A stretch of 64,000 bases of DNA from Cocos nucifera (GCA_006176705.1 QRFJ01000055.1:868001-932000), one strand, 5' to 3'. Numbered from the stretch's first letter, positions 33,972 to 45,598 are shown. The notes: a model not told the origin generated them from the sequence alone. A program made the numbers and translations.

Positions 33972-35229
33972 CTTTCCCAATGGCTCAAAAGAAAGTTGGT
34001 TCAATAAAACAAATAATAATATATGACTTTTCGGATGGGCCATGTTGTTTGGTGCTGAGAAGTTAATGGAGGAAGTGGCACATGCTGGCACGTAAGTTGG
34101 AAGGGTACGTGACTTTTTGGTGTTGGGATCAAGCACTGATAAGGTGCGGGAGTTGGATGCGGACGCTGGACAGGTGCATCGCTGATAGAAACAAATAAAA
34201 ACAGCATCCACATGTAGCTCTTAGAAACAAATAAAAACAGCATCCACATGTAGCTGTTAGCACGGTGAGTTGGGAGCTGGCAACGGAGACGTTGCGAAGC
34301 GGGTGGAACTAATGCGGAAGCTGCGGAACAGACCCGAGAACGCGGAGCGAAAGTATTGACGCTATACGGATGCAGCTTGAAGCTTTATTTAAAAGCAAAT
34401 TACTGGAGTGAAGGGGCATCTTTCACATGCTGGACACCATCATTCTCAATCTCTTTTCTCATCATTCTCATTCCATCCTAACCCTCAGAACATCCAAAAG
34501 CTTTCATCATCCATCACACATCACTCCCCTCTTCCATCTCCAACCTTCCAAAATCATCCATCTCCTCAGCCCCAAGATGTTCGTGCATAAGAGTTCCATG
34601 GAAGGCTAGACTCCTCCGACTCGGAAAGACGATGAAGCCTGCAATTCAGATTTATTTTCTTTCTCTTATATTTATTTTCCTTGCAATGAAATAAAAGAAT
34701 TATTTTATTTTTCATTCTTGTTAGATATTTTTTCTTATTTTTTTTAGATGTTTGGATTCGATGTGTACGACTTATACTCTTTACAAACATGCCGTGATTT
34801 ATGGATACAGTGCGTGCTAGGAGGGATAGATCAGTGTATTTTAAATTCAAATCTCTAATTTGTAATTGAGTTAAGGTAATCTATACTCTAAACAGATGAG
34901 TCCTGATCTAAGGATATGGTTTGTACCTATCCGAGGTAAATTTAGCTGCAGCTTAATTACAAGTCTCATTATTGCAATATAAAAGTAAAAGAAAATAGAA
35001 TCTATTTTACATGATGAATTCTGAATTTTCGAGGCTTCTTTTTTATTTGATTTTCTTTTATGAATTAAACTATAATTATTATTTTCTTAAGTAAGCAATT
35101 AAAATCAATCCTCTCTTTTTCTTCTATTAAACAATTATCTGAGATCCCTGTGGATACGATCCTAATTCATCCTAGTTGTATATTAAGTTAGAATTGGATT
35201 TATTTTTGGTGCCCTAACGATGTGCATCA
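33972..35229 (+). repeat. Gypsy 3' LTR, right part (after LINE)
   Basis: Continues from 27056. It has a 30-bp direct repeat (AGAAACAAATAAAAACAGCA, then TCCACATGTAGCT) at about 34188-34257, a TATA-like TTTATTTAAAAG at about 34383, and ends in ATCCCTGTGGATACGATCC at 35137-35155 and GTGCATCA, features I recognise from LTR ends of Tat/Athila elements. The end at 35229 borders the CACTA-A intron acceptor. Confidence 0.65.
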
Positions 35230-35238
35230 GTCGTGCAG

Positions 35239-35722
35239 AGGCTTTTGAGCAATGACCTTAGAACATCTTGGATGCCATCTACGATACAGTCATGGAGCTT
35301 TTTCGAGATCCATAGCTACACTACCAGCTAGGACTCGTCATCCCAGCTATGATATCAGATAATTATATTATTAAATTCTTTTGCTTGTTTTAAGTTTTCA
35401 TTTTTAGAAGCTTCATATATTTAGGTTTGAGCCCGAAAAGAGGATCTAGGGGCTAAAAATTCAATCTAACTATCCAACTAATGGACTGAGGTGTCTATAG
35501 CTTTATATCATCAAATAAAATGTGTAGAAATAATTTATTAGAGAATCGAAGGAGTATATCAAAAGATATACCTCTATATCGAAAGATACGTCTCTATATC
35601 AAAACTAATTAATATTATTTTATTTTTTGTTACAGGATGCTGGGATATCTGGTTGTTATCCACCAGCTATTGAAAAGGAGCATGAGGAGGAGGAGGTGGA
35701 TGACGACGATGATCGAATTTGA
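35239..35722 (+). pseudogene. CACTA-A second gene, last two exons
   Basis: After acceptor TCGTGCAG, 35239 to about 35357 encodes EAFEQ and, after two stops, ILDAIYDTVMELFRDP and LHYQLGLVIPAMIS. The final exon starts at 35636 after TTTTTGTTACAG and reads DAGISGCYPPAIEKEHEEEE followed by VDDDDDR, ending with TGA at 35720-35722. An acidic C-terminus suits this protein class. The intron before it (12281-35238) has grown to about 23 kb through insertions. No consensus donor is seen at the end of the first of these exons, so that boundary is weak. Confidence 0.55.
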
Positions 35723-35924
35723 TTTTTTTTAATATATCATATTTTTTTGATACTACTTATAAAAAATTATATAATTTATATTTTTAATATAATATAATTA
35801 ATTTTAATTTCTAATTATCATATTATCTTTGAATTTTAGTTATAACAGATTTATGATTAATTAAAATAGATTTTAAAAAATATTATTATTATTTAAAAAA
35901 ATAAAATTAACTATTAGCATCCTT

Positions 35925-36445
35925 ATTAGTGACAATAATTGCCGTCGCTAATAGTTATTAGCGACAGCATTAGAGATCAAATTATCATCGCTAATATTTT
36001 TTAAAATAATTTTTTTATTTAAAAATTTAAAAAATATAGATGACATTAGCGATGGTAATGTTGGTAGCTAATATTTTTTAAAATATTTTTTTATTTTATT
36101 TAAAAATTAAAAAAATAGAGACCATATTAGTGATGATAATTTTGGATTCTAATAATTATTACAGACAGCATTCATGAAAATGCCATCGTTAATATTTTTA
36201 AAATATTTTTAAAAAATTTAATTTAAATATTAAAAAATAAGTAGCAGTGGAATTATTCCGTCCCTAAAGTAATCACTAATAGTTTTATTAGTGACGGCGA
36301 GGTTTTTCGTTAATAGTAATTAGCAATAAGGATCTTTTAGATTGGCTTTCACAATGATATTATTGATGGTAGATCTATTAGCGATGATGTTTGGACGATT
36401 AGCGGTGGTAGTTAGTTGTCGCTAATAGTCTGAATTCTTATAGTG
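35925..36445 (+). repeat. CACTA-A subterminal repeats and right terminus
   Basis: At least ten copies of a short motif, ATTAGCGACGG or ATTAGCGATGG and its reverse, in both orientations between 35940 and 36425, ending in GAATTCTTATAGTG. Subterminal repeats of this kind are binding sites for the second CACTA protein. TATAGTG at 36439-36445 is the terminus. Confidence 0.85.
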
Positions 36446-36539
36446 ATCTTTTTTGGAGAAAAAAAGGATAAAGTTTTGATCGAATCCAAATGTAGAAATG
36501 GGTATAAGTCGAGTGATTCCATCATCTTCTAAGACCGAA

Positions 36540-37470
36540 GCATTATCTCACCATCCTCCTCAACCATAGGTACCAACTCTACCTCCACTACAATCGATGG
36601 CACCTCCTCCTCCCTCCTCTCCAAGTCAAGCAATTTCTCTCTCACCAAGATCAATATCTACTGGAATGAAGATAAACTTTCAATTTTTGAAAAAAGAGAA
36701 ATTTGAGATTGGTAGGAAAATCAAAACCCAAGGTTGGGAATATCTATGCACTTTGGACTTACCTACTTATCCCAACCTGGTTCGAGAATTCTATTGTAAT
36801 GCTAAAGCTGGATACAAAGCATTGAGTAAGGAATAAAGAAAATTAAGATTTCACTCAATGTAGACAAACTTGGATGCCTCCTCAAGGCACCTGTAAATGG
36901 CTTAAATAGATTAGAAGATAAGTGTAGTGGGTTGCGGACTGTGCTGGGCAAAGAGAATGTAGTGGAGTTTGAAGAGATTTTGGCAAAGAGACTTTTTATG
37001 GAAATGTGACTTCTTTACCATATGACAATTAGGATATTCCTTCCAAGTGTTGGTTACTTTGATTTTGTCACCAATGGGGATGTTACTATTATGCATCATA
37101 TTATACATGAAATCCCCTTCAACCTACCAACTACTATGATCAAGATAATGTAGGAGGTAGCTTTCCATATAAAACTAGCTCTATCTTATGGGATGTTCCT
37201 CACTTTTGTATTCAAGGAGTTTGGAGTCAACCTAGATGGTGAACCTTTAAAAAAGTTGCAATGACCAGTCCCTAAGCAGAATGGGTTCCAGCAAAATCAA
37301 CGGTCATTAGATATGAAAAGGAGGTAAAAGAAGGAAGCAGAAGGAGACAAAGAAAGAGAAAGAAAGAAAGAGAAAGAATTGACACTGAGCTAGAGGAACA
37401 ATGAGAGAAAGCCCCTCGCACATCCACTACTCAGCCCTCTCAGCCAGAAGATTTTGCTTCTTAGAGGATC
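36540..37470 (+). pseudogene. Plant transposon protein remnant (Transposase_32-like)
   Basis: A Pro/Ser-rich start (MAPPPPSSPSQAISLSPRS, from 36597) leads to FLKKEKFEIGRKIKTQGWEY and LPTYPNLVREFYCNAKAGY. After a stop at 36834-36836 shifted frames give DKLGCLLKAPVNGLNRLEDK, IRIFLPSVGYFDFVTNGDV, IIHEIPFNLPTTMIKIM and LSYGMFLTFVFKEFGVNLDG. The pattern W..L....YP.LV.EFY, then LP..G and LPYG..LT..F..FGV..., is that of the family called putative plant transposon protein, carried by large plant retroelements. Its molecular role is not known to me. The tail has a GAAA-rich microsatellite (37330-37380). Several frameshifts. Confidence 0.6.
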
Positions 37471-38249
37471 AAATTAGCTGATGATCAGTTGGAGGAGATA
37501 GTCCAATGCATTCATGATAGGCTTCTTGGCTTAATGAGGATACTAATCAGATAGATGTTGGATGAGTGGGACCATGTTTTAGGACCTTTGGACTCCCAGG
37601 TCTGCCACCTCCTTCTGACCTTGCAACCACCTTTGATTGAACCCCATCTTAGGATACCTCATATTTTGTATGCTTTTACATTTGTCTATGTTTATTTTGT
37701 ATGCCTGCCTTGTTCGTATCTATCTCTTTCTGTAAATGGATTGGTTTTTTAATATTCAGTAAAAACTTTAATCATCAATGCAAGGTTGTGTTTTCATGAA
37801 ATGACTAAAGTACATTCTTGATTTAATGAGTGAATGATTGATTGATTGTCATTAAAATGATTAAATAAATGATTAACTGGTTTATAGTTGATTATGCTGA
37901 TGAATACATGTGCTTAAAAAGGGAGAAATTAAGAAAGAAAATTTTATTTAACCTTTTTTATTATGACAAAATAGGGGAGAAATTGGAAGAAATTGAGAAA
38001 TTATGAGAATACAAATTCAAAAATATCATAAGAAAGGGGGAGTTTTTTTCAAACTTGTTTAAAATTTGATTTGTTCAAAATTATTTTAAGAATATTGCCT
38101 TATTCATATATGAAAGGGTGAGCTTTGATTAAAATTTGATAAACGCTTGATCTTTACTTTTTAAGATGCTTTATAGCAAAATTTTGAAATTTATTAGTGT
38201 TTAAAAGGTAGTAGTCAAAAAATTTTATCATCATCAAAAAGAAAAAGAT
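37471..38249 (+). other. 3' region of the outer LTR element, no gene
   Basis: Short ORF-like stretches only (for example from 37555), then AT-rich DNA with AAAGGGGGAG at 38033-38043 and a purine tract AAAAAGAAAAAGA at 38236-38248 before the LTR, a possible polypurine tract. Confidence 0.55.
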
Positions 38250-40117
38250 TGTTAGCCCTGAAATTGATTTTGATGATATCAAAAGAGTTTGAGTACTAAT
38301 TATGATTACTAATGATACTTTTAAAGGTGATTGTAGGATTTTTTATAATGCTCAAAGAGTAATTTCATTCAAAAAAAGTTCTTTAAATTTAAGTGATTTT
38401 GCATTCTCAAGTCAAAGTTTTAAGTTTTGAAAATAAAGAAAACTAAGTTTAACATAAAAAAAATGTGATAAAGAAAAGTTTGCTTAGAAAGATATCTCAA
38501 CAATTCTATCTATTCAAAAGTTAAGTTTGAGAAGGTAAGTCTAGTCTAGAATATATTTGAACAAAGAAGCCTCTCAGAAATAAAGAAAATTAACTTTGGC
38601 ACACATGGCATGCTTCTAAGTCAACCAAGAAAGAGGCTTAGCCATTCCAGTCTCAATTTAAGAGAAAAGACAAAGAGATAAAATTTAGATAATTTTTCTT
38701 AGTTGATCAAGTTTTCATATGAGCTGACCAAGAGAGGGTCATAGCTGACTCACCGTATGGATAGTTGACTCAATCTCAGACTTAGGATAAAGATAGAAAA
38801 TTGAAGATATCAAAAATTCTCCTAAGTAGACCATGAAAATAATATAGCCAATTAAGATAGGAGCTTAGTTGACTGATTAGAATGAGATAGTCAACTCAGT
38901 CTCAAAGGTATAAGAATACAGAAAGTAGTAAAAATTTTACAAGTTCTTTGAGTTGATCTAAAAATTTAGTTAGTTGACCAAGTTATGAAGTTAGCCAACT
39001 AATTAGAAGATATCCGAATCAACCCAGCCTTAATTAGATAGAATAAACAAAAATCAATAAGATTTGCATCTATTCCTAAGCTATCGAGCCATCCCAAGAA
39101 TTTTACTTGACTGACTCAATAGTTTTAGTTAGCCAACTAAGAGCTTGGGTGAACCGACTTAGATTTCTGATAGAATGATGGTTATTTTTTTAGATTATTT
39201 CAAATGATCATATTTTGTTTAAAATGATTGTATTTGAGCTTCCAATGGCTAGTACATTAATTTCAATCATTTTTAAGGCCATAAATGTGAAGAATTCAAA
39301 TTAAAAACTAGGTTTTGAGAGTTTTTGAAAGCATTGAAGGCTATTGAATTTTATTGAAGAAAATACTCAGGTTTTTGAGTAGAACTAAAAGGGAGAGAGT
39401 GGAAGAAAATTAAAAGAACTTTCAATCTCACCTTTCTAGATTTATTAAACTCAAAAGAGTGGAAGCGTGCATTGAATTAAGCCAACATCCATCAAGCAAG
39501 AGCATTCAAGTCTTTATCAATCCTCTCTTAAGCATTTAAGAAAGAAATTAAAGCAATTCAAGAGCTCAACTACTTTGACTTCTTCAAGAGTCCAAAGAGT
39601 TTATTATTTATATTTTAAATTCTTGTATATCTTTCTTTGAACTATTTTGACAAGTTTTTTATGGAAGAAACTTAGATTTTTAAGGGTTGGTCTAAGCCAT
39701 AAATTGAATGGTATAAGATTTTGGTTGGTGAACTTGTAAAAATCAATCAGATTGATTGTAAGCTTAAAAAAATAATCGGTTGTAAAGTTTTAATTGATGA
39801 GCTAGAGAAACCTAACTGGATGGAATTATGAACTCATGAAAACAATCAATTTGTATTCTTATGGGATTATAGTTGAAATTTTCAAGTAGATTGACTTAGG
39901 GAGTGAATGTAGGTATTGAGTTGAGCATCAAACCACAATAAATTTCTTATATTTATCGTTGTGTATTTATATTTACTTTTATTCTTCTGCTGCAGATTTA
40001 ATTATTGCTAAGTACTGCATAAATACTTTTCAAATTTATTTTTAGGCACAAGTTGTTCAAATAACTTTTAAGAAACCCAATTCACCCACCTTTGGGTTGC
40101 TGCCTCCCTAGGAAACA
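38250..40117 (+). repeat. 3' LTR of the outer element (1868 bp)
   Basis: Begins TGTTAGCCCTGAAATTGATT and ends TGCCTCCCTAGGAAACA. The start parallels the minus-strand LTR start of the gag-only element (TGTTGACCCTGAGATTGATT), and the ends share the CCCAATTCACC...GGTTGCTGCCTC pattern. The right target duplication would be CTTTT at 40118-40122; the left copy is out of view. Confidence 0.75.
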
Positions 40118-40860
40118 CTTTTTCTCTTCTACTTTACTCATTATGCTCAACCTGTCATATTTCTTCTTTATTCCTCAGCAAGGGCCTATTTGGATGTTCC
40201 TATAATGTTTGGGCTGAAAATTCTACGGGACTAATGGACCAAGCTTTCTATTTAAGCATTGCTCTATATATCAACCAAACAGCTCCCAGCTAAAAACTGA
40301 TGGGAAGAAAAGAGAAACCTCCATGGATCCTTTTTTCTTCCTATGGCCGAAGGCTAGAAATTGGGCTGGGATTTGGGCAAGCCCTTAGAAGGTACAAGCT
40401 AGATGGGCCAACAAGTCTGATTCCTATCAGATTTTTAGCCCAATTCTATCAGAATATCTATATAGGCCTGTAGTCTCTCTAATTACCTCACATAATTTTC
40501 TTTAGTTTTATAAGTAATTGGCTTTTGTAGGAGTGAGGGCTAACTTGGGGCCTTCATATTGGCTTGGAATTCTAATTAAGGTAAATCCTAGCCTTATGAT
40601 ATTTTAATTTGTACATATAGTTTGGATTTATGGTAGATTAGAGAAATCCTAGGGCCAAGGTTCTTCTTGGAAGTCAAGATTTAGGGTTAGGGATATATTA
40701 TGATGCTTAGAAATATTTAGTTATGTTCAATAATCTATTTAAGCAATTATTCTTATAGACTTTATGTTGGGATAATGGACCTTAGTAATTCCAAGAAGTA
40801 ATTTAATTCCTATAACTTCTAGGCAACAATGTTAGTCAATTTATTATAAATTATGTACTA
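40118..40860. other. Unassigned AT-rich DNA between elements
   Basis: No ORF, no terminal repeats and no RNA gene recognised. It may be the oldest DNA in the window. CTA at 40858-40860 is the left target duplication of CACTA-B. Confidence 0.5.
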
Positions 40861-41535
40861 CACTACAACAAAAGGCATTTTCTATAATGCAAAATGTTCA
40901 TCGCGAATAGTAAATTTTCATTGCTAATAATTATTAGTGATAAAAGTTCCATCACTAATTATTCATCTCAAAAAGTGAGATCGCAGATAATATTTATCGA
41001 TGAAACTAAAATTTTGGTTGCCAATAATAATTTTTTATAACAAAAAATTTTTGTTAAAAAAATTTATTTATTTAATTATTTGCAATGGAGAATCATAATT
41101 TTGTGCTATAAATAATTTTTTATTTTTGATAAAAAAATATTAGTCAAAAATACTTAAATTATTTATGATGAAAAAATTTTATCATAAATAGTTTTTATTT
41201 GCGACACATTTTTTTCATCATAAATCATAGACTTTTTATGATAAAATTTTTCCATTGTAAATAATCAATTTTTTTGATGAAAAATTTCATCTTAAATAAA
41301 AAATTATTTATGATAAAAAAATTTCATTACAAATTATTTTTTAAAAAATATATAAATAAATATATTTTTAATTTATACTTTAATATTTTATATTTATAAT
41401 TTATAATATTAAAAAAAATTCATACAATAAACACAAATAAATTTCATCATTTCATTATACAAAAATATAATTATAAAAAATATTTTTTATAAATATAAAA
41501 GATCCAAAATAAAAAAAATATATATATATATAAAT
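40861..41535 (-). repeat. CACTA-B left terminus and subterminal repeats
   Basis: Terminus CACTACAAC followed by about 450 bp of short inverted words built from ATTTATGATGAAAA...TTTTATCATAAAT, and a TATATA microsatellite at about 41519-41532. No coding content. Confidence 0.75.
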
Positions 41536-41548
41536 AAATCGCTGGCTA

Positions 41549-43179
41549 TCAAGCATCAGTATCTAGAGAAGGAGAATGAGCCGAACGAGGGGAGTGCTTT
41601 GAGGAGCTTGGATCATCCTACTACTGCATCATCTGCTCCATCTGCATCATCTGCTCTATCATCTGTATCTGGAGCAGCTGGTACTCATCAATGTATGTAG
41701 TCAACTCAGCAGCTCATTATGGATCCTCAAGAGCCTATCTCTATATTTTTGCCAATCGAACATCGTAGGCAGCATAGATGTCAGCCCTAGACAAACGTGA
41801 AGATGTGAAAGCTCTGATCTCATGCCCTAGCCTTCTAACATAATAGGATCTCATACCAAGCACCTGATCACAGATCTCATCATCTATGGATGCGGTCGAG
41901 CCCTGAAGGATAGGCTGGGATCTAATATTTATCATACGATCCTAATAAATAAAGTTATAGCTATTCTAAGTTTGTACTAAAAATTAAAATATCAGTAAAA
42001 AATAGTTAAAAAAACTTACATAAAGCTCCTTGCTCCCCATCGTCCAGTCTCCCAATCATCACTGATGGGTCTGCTGGTAGATCTCGATCCTACCAGGAAG
42101 CTTGCCACTCTCTACGTCTCTCTATAATTTAAGAATAATTAATAATTTTTTTTAAATAGTTAAAGAATTAAAATATGCTAAATAGAATTTACTTATCATT
42201 TGCTTCATATGGCGAGCGAATGGCCTCGAATCCCTACAATGCGAGACTATCTATCTCATTTGATTCACGACATTTTTGGCACATCAACCCTGCACAATTA
42301 ACCATCAAATTAGTAAGTATTTAATTAAATTTTAAAAAAAAAAATTTAATTATTAAACTCTAAATAAAAAAAAGTTACTTGATATGTCAGGTTCTCGTAC
42401 ATGCAGCATATGACAGCTCAATCCTCGATACTGATGCTATCATATGGCCGCTGACGTGCTGCCTCCACCCTCTGATCATGCATTATAGCATACTAGTGGC
42501 AATGAATGCGATGCTGCTACTCCTTGAAATGCGTATAGATGATTATCTATAGCTCGCTACACACGATCATGCTCGAAATCAATAATATCAAATATAGCTT
42601 GCCAATAATAAATATTATAAGAATACAGTATTAATTAAATATTTAAATAAATATTATTTTATTTCTAAATGACTATAGAAAATCTTTCTCTAAATCCGTT
42701 TAACTTGATGCTAATCGAAGAGCATCATCGAGATAAAGCTGTGACATATGATGCCCAGCTCAATCTGCCATGGCTTGCACCATCCTCTAATAGGCCCGAT
42801 GTAGTCTAGCAAAATCTCAATGCAGAGACACTATCCTTCATGCTTGCATCTCCAATGGTCAAGGGTGAGGTTCTTCGACGAACCTCACCTTTGCCTCACC
42901 ATCGATAGAGAATGATGGACCTCACCCTCACCTCACCACCAATAGAGAATGGCTTGAAAGAACAATAAATAAATTATTAGTATGATAGCTATCTATAAAC
43001 CTAATAGGTAAATTAAAATTAAATTTTATTACATAAAAAATATTAAAATATCACTCGAACCCGCCTCACTTGAACCTGCCTCTATAGGGCCCTCTAGCTA
43101 CTCCGATGGTGTAGCAGTGAAAATAAGGCTCAGGGGTAGGCTGGAAACTCGAACGTCGTCATCTCCCTCCTGGTGCCAT
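41549..43179 (-). pseudogene. CACTA-B second gene (Transposase_24-like), multi-exon
   Basis: Start ATG at 43179 (MAPGGR, then stop, RRSSFQPTPEPYF). Exons read leftward: around 42660-42830 (RMVQAMAD, AGHHMSQLYLDDALRLASS); around 42380-42560 (VEAARQRPYDSISIED, CCMYENLTYQ with donor GTAACT); 42180-42290 after acceptor GTGCAG (GLMCQKCRESNEIDSLAL, IRSPYEAND); 42020-42120 (ESGKLPGRIEIYQQTHQ, WTMGSKELY, donor GTAAGT); and 41549-41950 (INIRSQPILQGSTASIDDE, CDQVLGMRSYYVRRLGHEI). It ends SLDTDA with TGA at 41549-41551. The TH and LG..S.YVR.LG motifs fit Ptta/En/Spm transposase-associated proteins. Several stops. Exon limits rest on consensus splice sites only. Confidence 0.65.
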
Positions 43180-43316
43180 ACCTACAATGCTTAAACTATA
43201 CATATAACTAACTTAACATATCAATGAATATAATAATAAATAATAATAATAAAAAATATATAAATACTGATGAATAGAATTATATCACGTACCATTATTA
43301 CAAGAGAAGATTTAAC

Positions 43317-45598
43317 TAAAGAAAAATCTTATTTTTCAGCATAGGATCGTTCAGATCTGATTAGATCTGAAGGAATATTTCAAAAATTTTCTTCTAAGAT
43401 CATAATCAGATCTGAGATACCTTGGATCTAATCCTTTAAGATTTGATATTAAGAATAAAATAAAATTAAATTTAATTTAATTTTATACCTTATTTTTGGG
43501 TAATCAGATTATCCTATGATGATTCTGATCTATCCTAAGATTCTGGAAAGAGCCACGCAAGCGTCTGACCTCTACTGGTATCCACTCGAGCAGGATCTGA
43601 AGGTTTTCTTTTTTTGAATCTACTCTTCAAAAATTAGATCTGGATCTAATCTTGAAGTTCTTCAAAACTTCTTTTGAAGAGGTAGCGGTTGTCTCTTTCT
43701 ATAGTGCTGTCTTCTTCCTGGTCTGTGCGCCTTTCTTCCTTGGATTGCACTTCAACCCATGCCCAACTCCTTTGGACATGGAGAGGAGAGAGAGAGGATC
43801 AGAAGGTGGCATGGAATATAGGTGGGCAGTCTTGTAGCATGGTGAAAGGGAGAAGCACACAAAACCTAGGCGCAGATAGGGTTTAAATAGATCCTGCTGC
43901 GCTATGCAGTGCCACATCATCTTGGCCAATCAGAGGCCTTCATTCAATCAAATTTAAATCTGATTGATGGGATGATGTCATCTGATCCAATCAGATGAGA
44001 GCCCATCTAAAATCCACATAGGTGGCGCCTAAACCGGATAAACCCAAACTCTTTGGCACCTAAGTGTTTAAACCTATCAAAACACCCTGAAGTCCCATTT
44101 GTATGGGACTCCATCTCTTATCCACATTGGGTGCATGCCTAGGGTGGCGTGCACCCTCTCTCTTATATCTTTTAGTAGGGGGACAAGAGCCTCAGATGCT
44201 CTCCTATAGGCACATGACCCATGGCCCCATGTCCAAGTGTCCAGGGTCAACTGTTAACCAATGTTCAAAAATTGAAATTAGTAGGTGATAGGAATTAGTA
44301 GGTATTATCTTAAATTTATCTAATAAATTAAAATAATCTTTTTTTAATCTGGACAAGCTTCAGTCAGACTAAGATAGAATTTTTAAGTGAGTCCAAATAA
44401 ATTTGGCTCAATCGAGATGATCCTAAATGATTCCAAAAGGAGAATGTTAGGCTCAATCGTGTGCTAGCACGATTTTTTTGAACCTAATCGGATCTAATCC
44501 AAATCAATTGAACTGAGTTAGTCTAATTGATGACATCCATATCCAAATTCTTATTTATGTGATCCAATTAGGTTCAGTTCTATATGCTAATGGGACACGT
44601 CGTGATCTCTATCATCGACATCATGGAAACATCTTTCGATGGACCAAAACTTTTCTGATTCATACAATTAGAATGATCGATCATCTAAATCATTCTAATT
44701 GCTCTCAAAATTCATCAGTGACACCTAGCGGTATATGGTGGCAATCCATCAGAACTAAAAGCGAATATCTCAGTTTAGCTACCTATGTGATTAGGTTCTT
44801 CTATCTTGTGCCTCGACTAGATTAAGGTTAAGGTGAACTCGTCAAACTCAATATCAGTTATATGAATTAATCATTCGATTTGAGTCCAATGTGAAATCCT
44901 AACAAAAACTGTTTCTATCATCTTCACTCTGCCATGGCCATGGGCTTATGAACTCAATCTCATGATTATCATAGGGCTACTCCTCATCAATCGAGGTAGA
45001 TAGATCCCCTATTGGTACAATCCAATTCCTACAAAGAATGTGCTATAGCCAACATACACCTCAGGATTTTGAATGGCTAGGAGATCGAGTTATGATGTAG
45101 TCAAACTATAACATCTTCAAGATGAACTATCGATGCACCTCAGGTCAAAGAACCATATGCATCATAACAGCATCAAGTTAGTCATCGATGAGAAGATAGA
45201 CTTCTTTATGACTGCTCGAGGTGGTCATGCTCAGTACCCTCATTATTTAATGAGTATCTGTACTCTCGCTTCGATGTCTTCACATCATAGACTCAAGATA
45301 TATCTATCCTAAGAAAACGATCATACACCAACCTTCTAGATCGATCACCATCCTCGTGATGATCCTACGGTTGGAAGCAGTTTAGGAGTTAATTATGAAA
45401 ATTCATGTCTTAAATTTCTAACTCTTAAAAATATGAATTATCATTACCATTAACTCATAGGATGTATTACAGACACTTTTAAATACATACTATGATAGAA
45501 AATAATTTTTTATTAATTTATAGTTAAAATTATAAAATTATTCTTAGAAGTATTTTACAAGTGACAATCAATTTGACTTCTAGGAAACACATCTAACA
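43317..45598 (-). repeat. Solo LTR of the Copia-A family, reverse orientation (2282 bp)
   Basis: The reverse complement matches the Copia-A LTRs end to end: it starts (minus strand) TGTTAGATGTG at 45598 and ends at 43317. TTAAC flanks both sides (43312-43316 and 45599-45603), so it is a complete solo LTR left by recombination between the LTRs of a full element. Its length equals that of the 5' LTR at 982-3263. The stem AATCGTG/CACGATT is kept at 44455-44474 and a degenerate TATA (TATTTAAA, minus strand) at 43882-43889. It lies between TNP2 and the second gene of CACTA-B. Confidence 0.93.

Larger units (their letters stand above)
20166..35229 (+). mobile_element. Degenerate Ty3/gypsy element (Athila/Tat-like), 5' LTR not found
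   Basis: The gag-protease-RT-RNase H-integrase order (integrase last) defines Ty3/gypsy. Gag and protease motifs (SLKDKAKYWL; DLGASVNLFP) and the long 3' untranslated stretch resemble plant Athila/Tat elements. The 3' LTR starts at about 26770, is split by a LINE at 27057-33959 and ends near 35229. No 5' LTR is seen; the left part was probably deleted, or lies in 12300-13131 in unrecognisable form. Stops in every domain make it dead. It sits in the last large intron of the CACTA-A second gene. Confidence 0.8.
1..36445 (+). mobile_element. CACTA-A: En/Spm-type DNA transposon, left end outside window, heavily nested
   Basis: A CACTA superfamily element holding, in order, the C-terminal part of a TNP2-type transposase (1-396), a multi-exon Transposase_24-like second gene (530 to 35722, interrupted) and a subterminal repeat field ending in the terminus CTTATAGTG at 36437-36445, the reverse of CACTATAAG. 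The 3-base target duplication would be ATC at 36446-36448, but the left copy lies outside the window. Without its insertions the visible part is only a few kb. Insertions are Copia-A at 982-11759, the gag-only element at 13132-20160, a gypsy element ending at 35229 and, within that, a LINE. Both genes carry stops, so the copy is dead. The gene pair order matches the plant CACTA pattern. Confidence 0.85.
36446..40117 (+). mobile_element. Right part of an outer LTR retrotransposon interrupted by CACTA-A
   Basis: A coding remnant (36597-37290), a spacer and an LTR (38250-40117) in the same orientation. The left part, including the 5' LTR, must lie left of the window, beyond the CACTA-A left end. 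No RT or integrase is visible in the part shown. Its LTR ends resemble those of the gag-only element at 13132-20160, so the two may belong to related non-autonomous families. Confidence 0.7.

Noticed and set aside
36540..37470. Considered as a host regulatory gene because of the Pro/Ser-rich start
   Set aside because: The downstream motifs fit the plant transposon protein family and an LTR follows in the same orientation.
40191..40860. GGGCCTATTTGGATG-like start with AACCAAACAG downstream, considered as a hAT or PIF-type MITE
   Set aside because: No matching inverted terminus or target duplication could be found.
43652..43929. Overlapping short ORFs on both strands
   Set aside because: They lie in the solo LTR, which is non-coding; the matching parts of the other two LTRs do not conserve these frames.
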